From Vicinamibacteria bacterium (lineage in GTDB: Bacteria; Acidobacteriota; Vicinamibacteria; Vicinamibacterales; 2-12-FULL-66-21): a stretch of DNA of 40,661 bases. The translations under genes were made by a program, and so were the position numbers. Below are positions 33,121 to 39,944 of the stretch, piece after piece (position 1 is the first letter of the stretch; the number at the start of each line of letters is the position of its first letter). The stretch covers positions 1 through 40,661 of the forward strand of contig JAICSD010000001.1 of the NCBI GenBank assembly GCA_025937075.1. Direction: 5' to 3'. The notes below the pieces were generated by a model. That model was not told where the DNA came from. It searched no databases and saw only the letters and a program-made list of their open reading frames with translations.

Positions 33121-34178
33121 CAATCCCCCTCGAGGCGCCCTTCCGCCAGCATCAGCTCCGCGTTGAGCACGGCGGCGCCCGCCGCGCCGCGCACCGTATT
33201 GTGTCCGAGCGCCACGAGCTTGATGCCAAGCAGAGGACACTCGCGGATGCGGCCGACCGTGACGGTCATGCCATCTCCCCGCCACGCGTCGAGCCGCGGC
33301 TGCGGCCGATCGCTCGCGTCCACGCACACGATCGGAGCGTCAGGAGCGGTCGGCAGCTCGAGCGCCTGCGGCCTCGCGTGAAACGACGCGAGCGCCTGAC
33401 GCACGTCGCCGACTGCGGGCCGCTGCTCGAACCCAATCGAGACCGTTTCCGTGTGTCCGTCGATGACCGGCACCCGCGTGGTCTGCGCCGTGATCACGAC
33501 CGGATGCGGCGTCACGGACTCTGCGGCATACGCGCCGAGGATCTTCTTCGTCTCGGTCTGCATTTTCTCTTCTTCGTTCTGAATCCACGGCACGACGTTG
33601 CCGAGAATGTCGAGCGACGGAACGCCAGGGTAGCCGGCGCCGGACACCGCCTGAAGTGTGGTCACCGCGACCGACTTGATGCCGAACACGCGGAGCGGCG
33701 CGAGCACCATCGCGAGCACGACGGTCGAACAGTTCGGATTCGTCACGATAGCGCCCGACCATCCGCGCTCGCGCCGCTGACGCGCGATCAGCCCCAGATG
33801 CTCCGGGTTGACCTCCGGAATCAACAACGGCACATCGTCATCCATCCGGTAGTTGCGCGCGTTGCTGACGATGACGTGGCCGGCGCGCGCGAACTCGGGC
33901 TCGATGTCCCTGGCGGCGCCGGCATCGAGAGCGGAGAACACGAGCTTTGGTCCGCGCCCGGGCGTGCACGCGTGCACTTCCAACCCGGCCGTCTCGTCCG
34001 GCGGGGCATCCGGAAGCCGCCAGGTCGCGGCGTCCGCGTAGCGACGCCCTTCCGATCGTTCGCTGGCGGCCAGCCACGACGGACGGAACCACGGGTGCCG
34101 CGACAGAATGCGGATGAACTGCTGTCCAACGGTTCCGGTGGCGCCGAGAACGCCGACATCGAGTCGTTTACGAGCCAT
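33120..34178 (-). CDS. asd: Aspartate-semialdehyde dehydrogenase (archaeal/fungal-type)
   Basis: Reduces aspartyl phosphate to the semialdehyde. 352 residues from the ATG at 34178. It has the NADP loop LGATGTVGQ (11-19), SNARNYRMDDDVPLLIPEVN, catalytic C150 in TNPNCST, and AVSGAGYPGV. SNARNYR and the EVNPEHL stretch are features of the archaeal/fungal-type branch rather than the E. coli type. In-frame ATGs at 34190 and 34211 are alternative starts; the one at 34211 would sit in the terminator tail, so the true start is probably 34178 or 34190. It is the first structural gene of the lysine operon. Confidence 0.92.
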   Translation of the reverse strand: MARKRLDVGVLGATGTVGQQFIRILSRHPWFRPSWLAASERSEGRRYADAATWRLPDAPPDETAGLEVHACTPGRGPKLVFSALDAGAARDIEPEFARAGHVIVSNARNYRMDDDVPLLIPEVNPEHLGLIARQRRERGWSGAIVTNPNCSTVVLAMVLAPLRVFGIKSVAVTTLQAVSGAGYPGVPSLDILGNVVPWIQNEEEKMQTETKKILGAYAAESVTPHPVVITAQTTRVPVIDGHTETVSIGFEQRPAVGDVRQALASFHARPQALELPTAPDAPIVCVDASDRPQPRLDAWRGDGMTVTVGRIRECPLLGIKLVALGHNTVRGAAGAAVLNAELMLAEGRLEGD

Positions 34179-34219
34179 GCTATGGTCCATTTCGTGTCCG
34201 TTCCAATTCATGTCCGTTC

Positions 34220-34260
34220 AAAAAAAAACCCGCCGGTCTCTAAATGAGAACCGGCGGGTT
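34220..34260 (-). terminator. Intrinsic terminator (attenuator) before asd
   Basis: On the minus strand, AACCCGCCGGT (34260-34250) pairs perfectly with ACCGGCGGGTT (34237-34227). The apical part adds a GAG/CTC extension, and nine consecutive T follow (34228-34220). It is a very strong Rho-independent signature. It lies downstream of the leader peptide and only 30-50 bases before asd. No minus-strand gene lies upstream except the leader, so its job is attenuation of asd-lysC-dapBADE. Confidence 0.9.
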
Positions 34261-34351
34261 GTTCGAGGTGCGATGATCAGCGATCAGATCATGTGCACAC
34301 GCACACCACCGGCCCGCATCGCTTGGTTCGCTTTCGCGTCGCGGTAGTGCG
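34254..34351 (-). promoter_or_regulatory. Alternative RNA pairing segments of the lysine-operon attenuator
   Basis: Minus-strand segments: 1, CGCACUACC (34351-34343), on leader codons 6-8; 2, GGUGUGCG (34307-34300), with GCGGG (34317-34313) before it; 3, CGCACCUC (34272-34265) plus CCCGC (34258-34254); 4, the terminator 3' arm. Segments 1 and 2 pair over eight base pairs with one bulged U. Segments 2 and 3 pair over GUGCG/CGCAC and GCGGG/CCCGC. The 2-3 pairing uses the terminator's 5' arm and so acts as antiterminator. Confidence 0.7.
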
Positions 34352-34366
34352 CAGGGCGAAACTCAT
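34289..34366 (-). CDS. Leader peptide of the asd-lysC-dap operon, 25 aa
   Basis: Minus-strand ATG at 34366 to TGA at 34289. The first half reads MSFALRTTATRKRTKR: four Thr (7, 8, 10, 14), two Lys (12, 15) and four Arg in 16 codons, three Arg as CGA. The second half is CGPVVCVCT. Thr and Lys are end products of the aspartate pathway that the operon feeds, as in classical leader peptides. It overlaps segments 1 and 2 of the attenuator, and its stop falls just past segment 2. A weak GGA precedes the ATG; the predicted transcript start is only about five bases upstream. Confidence 0.7.
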   Translation of the reverse strand: MSFALRTTATRKRTKRCGPVVCVCT

Positions 34367-34377
34367 GAATCCGTGAA

Positions 34378-34407
34378 ACTGTAACCTGCGCAGCCGAATA
34401 TTGTCAA
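34378..34407 (-). promoter_or_regulatory. Promoter of the lysine operon
   Basis: On the minus strand a perfect -35 TTGACA (34407-34402) is followed, after 18 bases, by TACAGT (34383-34378; four of six matches, including T1, A2 and T6). Transcription would start near 34371, just before the leader peptide ATG at 34366. Confidence 0.6.
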
Positions 34408-34467
34408 TGTCCGCCGCCGCACGCTTTTGACACGCGGCTCCGGCGAAACCGCACCGTCACTGCGAAC

Positions 34468-35238
34468 ATGCCGAAGCTCCCGCATCACGATTTCAACTCC
34501 GCAATCCTCGATGAAACCGCGCATCGCCCGTGGCCGATGCCGTCAAAGCCCTGGGTCATGACACAGACGTGGCACACACTGTTGTTCGCCCATTGGCGCA
34601 TCGATCCCGCCGCCCTGCGGGCGCACGTTCCGTCCCAATTCGATCTCGACCTCTTCGATGGAGCTGCATGGATCGCCGTCGTTCCCTTCTCCATGACGAA
34701 CGTGGCGCCCCGGATGGTGCCGTCCATTCCCGGCGTCTCTGCGTTTCCCGAGCTGAACGTGAGGACGTACGTGACGGCCGCCGGCAAGCCGGGCGTCTAT
34801 TTCTTCAGCCTCGACGCGGGTAGCGCGCTCGCCGTCCGCGCCGCGCGGACGCTGCTCAACCTTCCGTATTTCGAAGCGAAGATGACGGTGGAGACGTCGA
34901 ACGAACGGGTGCGGTATTCGAGCACGCGCGAACCCGCATCGGCTCCTCCCGCAAGCTTTGCGGGTGTCTACCGCCCAATCGGTGATCCGGTAGTGCCGGC
35001 GCCCGGAAGTCTCGAATACTTTCTCACCGAGCGGTACTGCCTGTACGCGCTCGATCACCGTGATCGTCCGTATCGTCTGCAGATTCACCACCCGCCCTGG
35101 CCGCTGCAGTCGGCGGAGGCGGAGATCACGGTGAACACAATGCTGGATCCGGTGCAGCTTCGACTGCCTTCGGAGCCACCGGTGCTCCACTTCTCACGCC
35201 GTCAGGACATGGTGGCGTGGATGCCGGAGGGGGTCTGA
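34468..35238 (+). CDS. DUF2071 (YqjF-like) family protein
   Basis: 256 residues. It matches the DUF2071 pattern: WHTLLFAHWRIDPAALRAHVPSQFDLDLFDGAAWIAVVPFSM, ELNVRTYV, GVYFFSLDAGS, and FLTERYCLYA. A cytoplasmic protein with a YqjF/acetoacetate-decarboxylase-like fold; no biochemical role is established that I can name. It is divergent from the lysine operon leader. A TTGACA at 34427-34432 on the plus strand is a possible -35, without a clear -10. Confidence 0.88.
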   Translation: MPKLPHHDFNSAILDETAHRPWPMPSKPWVMTQTWHTLLFAHWRIDPAALRAHVPSQFDLDLFDGAAWIAVVPFSMTNVAPRMVPSIPGVSAFPELNVRTYVTAAGKPGVYFFSLDAGSALAVRAARTLLNLPYFEAKMTVETSNERVRYSSTREPASAPPASFAGVYRPIGDPVVPAPGSLEYFLTERYCLYALDHRDRPYRLQIHHPPWPLQSAEAEITVNTMLDPVQLRLPSEPPVLHFSRRQDMVAWMPEGV

Positions 35239-35247
35239 CGCTGAGGA

Positions 35248-35274
35248 GGTCGGTTGTCGGTTGTCGGTTGTCGG
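35248..35274 (-). repeat. Tandem GGTTGTC repeat (GACAACC on minus strand)
   Basis: Three exact tandem 7-mers GGTTGTC at 35252-35258, 35259-35265 and 35266-35272, with a partial copy (GGTC) before and GG after. It lies in the 96-base gap between two convergent genes, and is the same word, opposite strand, as at 11124-11157. The rest of the gap (35275-35334) shows nothing recognisable. Confidence 0.85.
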
Positions 35275-35334
35275 AAACACGGCGACACGACCCGGACAGC
35301 GTCAACGCAAGTGCGTTCCGCCTCGAGCCGCCAT

Positions 35335-36189
35335 CTACGTCGTCAACGTCGCCAGTACGCCGCGCATGTACGCCATCGACTCGATCATCCCCGGCAGCGG
35401 ATCATCCGGATGGATTTCGTACTCGAGGCCGACCTGTCCGGTGTACCCGATGTCGATCAACGTGCGGAACAGTCCGGGGAAATCGATGACGCCGCGCCCC
35501 ACCTCGACCTGGCTCTCCTTCTCCGTCTTCGACGCCAGGTCCTTCACGTGCATGTCGTAGAGGCGGTCGCGGCACTCGCGGCAAGCCTTCACGGCATCGG
35601 TTCCCGTTCGCGTCGTGTGCCCGACGTCGATGCAGAGCCCTAGCCGCTTGTCGCGCGATTTCACGGCGGCGTACGCATCCTGCGGGCGCGGCCACCACTG
35701 GTCCTCCGGCCCGTGGTTGTGAATCGCAACCTTGATGTCGTACTGCTTCGCCATCTGCTCGACCGTGTCGAGCGCCGCCGGGTCGGGTGAGACGAAGATC
35801 AACGGAAAGCCCGCGTTCTTCGCGTACTCGAACTCCTTCTCGATCTGTCCTGGATCGTTGGGCAGCGTGATCGTGCCGCCGCCCTTGATCGAAATGCCCG
35901 CGGCCTCGATTTTGGCGCGCAGCGCGCGCGTCGCCTCCGGCGGGTCGGTGCGCGGGATGTGCACGTCCTTGAAGGTCATGTTCGTGACGTTCAGCGCCTT
36001 TGCCATCTCGAGCGCGCGGTCGAGCGGGAAATTCCGAAGCGAATACGACGCGACACCCAGCTTCAGGAGAGCCGGTTTGGCCGCCGCCGTCGGCTGCGAC
36101 GACGCGAGTGCGGAATGATCGAGCAGCCCGAAGACCGCTGCTGCGGCGGTCGCGCCGAACAGATCGCGGCGGGAGAACGTGTTGGGCAT
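35335..36189 (-). CDS. Tat-exported sugar phosphate isomerase/epimerase-like protein
   Basis: 284 residues. It opens with a twin-arginine signal (FSRRDLFG, then an Ala-rich core to about residue 30). A xylose-isomerase-like TIM barrel follows (LKLGVASYSLRNFPLDRALEMAK, IFVSPDPAALD, VAIHNHGPEDQWW, LGLCIDVGHTTRTG, DRLYDMHVKD, VGLEYEIHPDDP). The His, Asp and Glu in these segments fit the divalent-metal site of the AP-endonuclease-2-like family. The substrate is unknown; periplasmic sugar or inositol handling is a guess. The ATG at 36189 opens the Tat signal. Confidence 0.87.
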   Translation of the reverse strand: MPNTFSRRDLFGATAAAAVFGLLDHSALASSQPTAAAKPALLKLGVASYSLRNFPLDRALEMAKALNVTNMTFKDVHIPRTDPPEATRALRAKIEAAGISIKGGGTITLPNDPGQIEKEFEYAKNAGFPLIFVSPDPAALDTVEQMAKQYDIKVAIHNHGPEDQWWPRPQDAYAAVKSRDKRLGLCIDVGHTTRTGTDAVKACRECRDRLYDMHVKDLASKTEKESQVEVGRGVIDFPGLFRTLIDIGYTGQVGLEYEIHPDDPLPGMIESMAYMRGVLATLTT

Positions 36190-36278
36190 CGAGACTCCAG
36201 CGCCGCTCGCGGTGCGACCCCGACAAAGTGGGAGACAGCGGCCGGCCGGCGATAGTCTAATACCAGAAAGGCCCATTC

Positions 36279-38690
36279 GTGTTGCCACCGACCACCTCGA
36301 TCGAGGGCCAGCTCGTCCTGCATTACCGCCTCGTCCGTCGCCTTGGCGGCGGCGGCATGGGAGAGGTGTACCTCGCGGAAGACACGCGGCTCGGGCGTCA
36401 GGTCGCGCTGAAGTTCCTCGCGCCGGCCACGCAGCACGATCAGGAGAGCCGGGAGCGATTGATCCGCGAAGCGCGCGCGGCCTCGCTGCTGCGTTCACCG
36501 AATATCGCCGTCACCTACGATCTCGTCGAACACGGGGACGCCCTGTTCATCGCGATGGAGTACATCGACGGCGAGACGGTCGCGGCGCGGCTGACGCGCG
36601 GGCCCGTCCCCGTCAAGGAAGCGATCGACATCGCCTCGCAGGTGGCAGACGCGCTGGAGGACGCGCACGCCCACGACATCGTCCATCGGGACATCAAGAG
36701 CGCGAACCTGATGCTCACCCGCCGCGGGCTGGTCAAGGTACTCGACTTCGGCCTTGCCCGCTTCGACGGGGCCGCCGGCTCGAGCGAGGCCGTGACCGTC
36801 CAGGTGACGTCGCCCGGCGTTGTTGTCGGGACAATCGCCTACATGGCGCCCGAGCAGCTCCTCGGCGGCGCCGTCGACCATCGCGTCGACATTTTCGCGC
36901 TCGGGGTCGTGCTCCACGAAATGATCAACGGCCGGAAGCCGTTCGACGGCCAGACGTTCGCCGAGATCACGGACCGTATTCTGCACGCGGATCCGGAACC
37001 GCTCACGACTCCCTCAGGCCCGGTGCCGCCGGTGCTCGAGGCGATCGTCCGGCGCGCACTTCAGAAGAACCCCGTGTTCCGCTACCAGACCGCGCGCGAG
37101 CTGTACACGGACCTGCACCACCTCGCGCGGCGGCTGGATGCGCTCGACACCTCGCGCGACATGCTGACCATTTCGACGACGATGCCGGCGCTCGACGCCG
37201 TGAACGGAAGCGCGACGCAAGGGCCTCGATCGATCGCGGTGATGTCGTTCGAGAACCTGACGCGGGACGGTTCGGACGACTGGATTGGAGAAGGGATTGC
37301 GGAGACGGTCACCAGCGACCTGAAGAACCTGGAAGGCGTCTCGGTCATCGGCCGGACGCAGGTGTTCGAGGCATTGAAGAATCTGCCGGTCGCACACACC
37401 GCCGACAGCCGCGTGGCGATCGAGCTGGGACGCCGCCTCGGCGCCTGGTGGGTCGTGACGGGAGCGTACCAGCGCATCGGCTCGCGCGTGCGGATTACGG
37501 CGCAGGTCGTCGAGGTGCTCACCGCGGCTCTGATGAAGACCCTCAAGATCGACGGCGCCGTCGACGACATCTTCGAGTTGCAGGACCGCATCGTCTTCGA
37601 ATTGAGCCGGAGCCTCGATCTCGTCCTCGAGCGGCCCGCTGCGGAGGCGATCGCGACGGACGAAACCAAGTCGGTCGAGGCATTCGAGGCGTACTCGCGC
37701 GGGCTCGTGAACCTGCGGCAGGCGACACGCGACTCGATCGAACGCGCGATTGCGCTCTTCGAGCGCGCGACGCAGCTCGATCCCGCGTACGCGCGTGCGT
37801 GGGCGTCGTTGGGGGGCGCCTTTCAGATCAAGGGCATGTTTCTCGCGATGCCCGAGTTCACCGAGCGCGCGATCGATCGGCTGCAGCGCGCCATCGCGCT
37901 CCAGCCGTCGTTCGCCGAAGCGCACGCATCGCTCGGTCTCTCGCTGCTGAATCTCGGGCGCATCGAGGAGGCGGAATCGTATCTGCGCCGTGCGGTCTCC
38001 CTCGACGATGAGAACACGACCGCCGTCCAGGGGCTGGCACGCGCGCTGTGGCTTGGGCAGGCGCGCATCGATGAGGCCGCAGGATATCTACGCCGCGCGA
38101 TCGAGCTGAATCCCGACGGCGGCTATTCGTACCTCCAGCTCTCGTTTCTGGAGTCGCTCGCGGGAGACCTCGACGGAGCGGAAGCCTCCGCGCGCCACGC
38201 GATCGATCTGCAGGAGCGCGCGATGTCGGGCACACAGGGTCTCCTGATCGTCGGCGCGCACGCGAGGCTCGGATACGTGTTCTACCTCCGAGGCGAGTAC
38301 GATCGGGCGCGCGAGGAGTACCGCCGCGAGCTCGATTTCCTGACGACGACGGACCATGCGCTGCGTGAACGGACGCTCGTCGAGCTGCACCAGAAGCTGA
38401 GCGCCCTCAGCGACGCCGCCGGCGAACCCGAGGCGGCGGAACGCTGGGGCACCCTTGCAATCGAGGAGATGGATCGCCGCATTGCCGTGAGCGCCGACGA
38501 CCCGGCGACGAGGTATTACGCTGCCGCGGTCTACGCGCGCCGGGGCGACGCCGGGAACGCGCTCGCGCACCTCGCGTTTCCGCTGCGCCATTTCCCCCTC
38601 TTCACGCGCTGGCGGCTCGAGCGCGATCGCGATTTCGATCGCATCCGCGGCGTACCCGCGTTCATCGAGGCGACGCGCACGGTATCCTGA
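36279..38690 (+). CDS. Serine/threonine protein kinase with TolB-like and TPR domains
   Basis: 803 residues from a GTG start. The kinase domain (about 15-285) is complete: RLGGGGMGEVYLAED, K45 (VALKFL), HRD 136-138, DFG 156-158 and MAPEQ. Residues about 315-430 form a TolB/FlgO-like domain (SIAVMSFENLTRDGSDDWIGEGIAETVTSDL, VIGRTQVFEALK, WVVTGAYQRIG). TPR repeats fill about 460-795. No membrane span is visible between the parts, so it should be cytoplasmic. This kinase-TolB-TPR layout is frequent in Acidobacteriota; substrates are unknown. The ATP-grasp gene follows ten bases later. Confidence 0.92.
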   Translation: MLPPTTSIEGQLVLHYRLVRRLGGGGMGEVYLAEDTRLGRQVALKFLAPATQHDQESRERLIREARAASLLRSPNIAVTYDLVEHGDALFIAMEYIDGETVAARLTRGPVPVKEAIDIASQVADALEDAHAHDIVHRDIKSANLMLTRRGLVKVLDFGLARFDGAAGSSEAVTVQVTSPGVVVGTIAYMAPEQLLGGAVDHRVDIFALGVVLHEMINGRKPFDGQTFAEITDRILHADPEPLTTPSGPVPPVLEAIVRRALQKNPVFRYQTARELYTDLHHLARRLDALDTSRDMLTISTTMPALDAVNGSATQGPRSIAVMSFENLTRDGSDDWIGEGIAETVTSDLKNLEGVSVIGRTQVFEALKNLPVAHTADSRVAIELGRRLGAWWVVTGAYQRIGSRVRITAQVVEVLTAALMKTLKIDGAVDDIFELQDRIVFELSRSLDLVLERPAAEAIATDETKSVEAFEAYSRGLVNLRQATRDSIERAIALFERATQLDPAYARAWASLGGAFQIKGMFLAMPEFTERAIDRLQRAIALQPSFAEAHASLGLSLLNLGRIEEAESYLRRAVSLDDENTTAVQGLARALWLGQARIDEAAGYLRRAIELNPDGGYSYLQLSFLESLAGDLDGAEASARHAIDLQERAMSGTQGLLIVGAHARLGYVFYLRGEYDRAREEYRRELDFLTTTDHALRERTLVELHQKLSALSDAAGEPEAAERWGTLAIEEMDRRIAVSADDPATRYYAAAVYARRGDAGNALAHLAFPLRHFPLFTRWRLERDRDFDRIRGVPAFIEATRTVS

Positions 38691-38700
38691 AGCGATTCGC

Positions 38701-39891
38701 ATGCCGCTCACGATGCTCTGCATTGCGACCTACCGCAAGGGCGATGAGTTCCTGAAGGAGTGCCGTCGCCAGGGCTGCCGCGTCCTGCTCCTGACGGAGG
38801 AAAAGCTCCGGGATGCCGACTGGCCGCGGGATGCGATCGACGAGTTCTTCTTCATCCGCCGCGACATGCCCGAGCACGACATCCGCACGGGTGCGGCATA
38901 CCTTGCGCGGACCGAGGGGTTCGACCGCATCGTGGCGCTCGACGACTTCGACGTCGAAACAGCCGCGATGCTGCGCGAGCACCTGCAGGTCCCCGGAATG
39001 GGCGTCACCGTCGCACGCGGCTTCCGCGACAAGCTTGCGATGCGCGTGCGGGCGCAGCGCGAAGACGTCCCGTGTCCGCCGTTCGTCCATACGCTGAATC
39101 ACGCGGCGGTCCACGAGTGGACGGCGCGCGTCCCGCCGCCGTGGGTGCTCAAGCCGCGCTCCCAGGCTGCAGCCATCGGCATCCGCCGCATCTCGTCGTC
39201 TCAGGAATTGTGGACGGCGCTCGAGACGCTCGGCGAGGCACAGGCCGAGTACCTGCTCGAGGCGTTCATCCCCGGCACGGTGTACCACGTGGACTCGCTG
39301 ATGTTCGACGGCAGGATCGCGTTTGCGTGCGCGAGCCGCTATCGAATCCCTCCGATGGCGGTTGCGCACGAAGGCGGCATCTTCGTCACGACCACGCTGG
39401 CCGACACCGATCCGGCGGTCGCCGATCTGAAGCAGGTGAACGCGCGCATCCTGCAGGCATTCGGACTCGTGAGGGGCGTGTCGCACACAGAGTTCATCCG
39501 CGCGGAGGACGGCAGCCTGTATTTCCTCGAGACGTCCGCACGCGTGGGCGGCGCGTTCATCACGGACGTCGTGGAAGCCGCCACGGGCGTGAACTTGTGG
39601 CGGGAGTGGGCGAAGATCGAAGTCGCGGGCGCTGACGGCTCGTATGACGTGCCGCCGTTGCGCGGGCAGCACGCTGCGATTGTCCTGTCGCTCGCGCGGC
39701 AGGAGCACCCCGACTCGAGCGCGTATGACGCGCCGGAGATCGTCACGCGCATCCGCAAGCGGCACCACGCGGGTATCATCCTCGCGTCCGCCGATGCCGC
39801 TCGCGTCAACGCTTTGGTCGAGGAGTACGTGCCGCGCTTCTACACCGACTTTCACGCGTCGGCGCCGCCGTTGGCGCGCGCGATCGAGTAA
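38701..39891 (+). CDS. ATP-grasp family ligase of unknown substrate
   Basis: 396 residues. An N-terminal preATP-grasp part (about 1-105; RIVALDDFDVETAAMLREHL) is followed by an ATP-grasp core. VLKPRSQAAAIGIRRI holds the first Lys, YLLEAFIPGTVYHVDSL the adenine-side Glu, and LYFLETSARVGGAFI the metal-site Glu. In the last motif Ser replaces the usual Asn (ExNxRxGG becomes ETSARVGG). The family joins a carboxylate to an amine or thiol via an acyl phosphate. No Shine-Dalgarno is visible. It starts ten bases after the kinase gene and is probably in the same operon. Confidence 0.85.
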   Translation: MPLTMLCIATYRKGDEFLKECRRQGCRVLLLTEEKLRDADWPRDAIDEFFFIRRDMPEHDIRTGAAYLARTEGFDRIVALDDFDVETAAMLREHLQVPGMGVTVARGFRDKLAMRVRAQREDVPCPPFVHTLNHAAVHEWTARVPPPWVLKPRSQAAAIGIRRISSSQELWTALETLGEAQAEYLLEAFIPGTVYHVDSLMFDGRIAFACASRYRIPPMAVAHEGGIFVTTTLADTDPAVADLKQVNARILQAFGLVRGVSHTEFIRAEDGSLYFLETSARVGGAFITDVVEAATGVNLWREWAKIEVAGADGSYDVPPLRGQHAAIVLSLARQEHPDSSAYDAPEIVTRIRKRHHAGIILASADAARVNALVEEYVPRFYTDFHASAPPLARAIE

Positions 39892-39904
39892 CGTGCCCTG
39901 CATG

Positions 39905-39934
39905 TACTATAGGGCCGCACATCATCACAGGAGG
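39905..39934 (+). promoter_or_regulatory. -10 box and Shine-Dalgarno of the second Tat-exported isomerase gene
   Basis: TACTAT (39905-39910) is a good -10 hexamer. AGGAGG (39929-39934), a full Shine-Dalgarno, lies ten bases before the ATG at 39945. No clear -35 is seen at 16-18 bases. Confidence 0.5.
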
Positions 39935-39944
39935 CCATTTCACC

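Noticed and set aside
34179..34407. Lysine riboswitch (L-box) or T-box upstream of asd
   Set aside because: I found neither the conserved L-box core nor the T-box UGGN' sequence and specifier-loop layout. The terminator plus Thr/Lys peptide explains the leader better.
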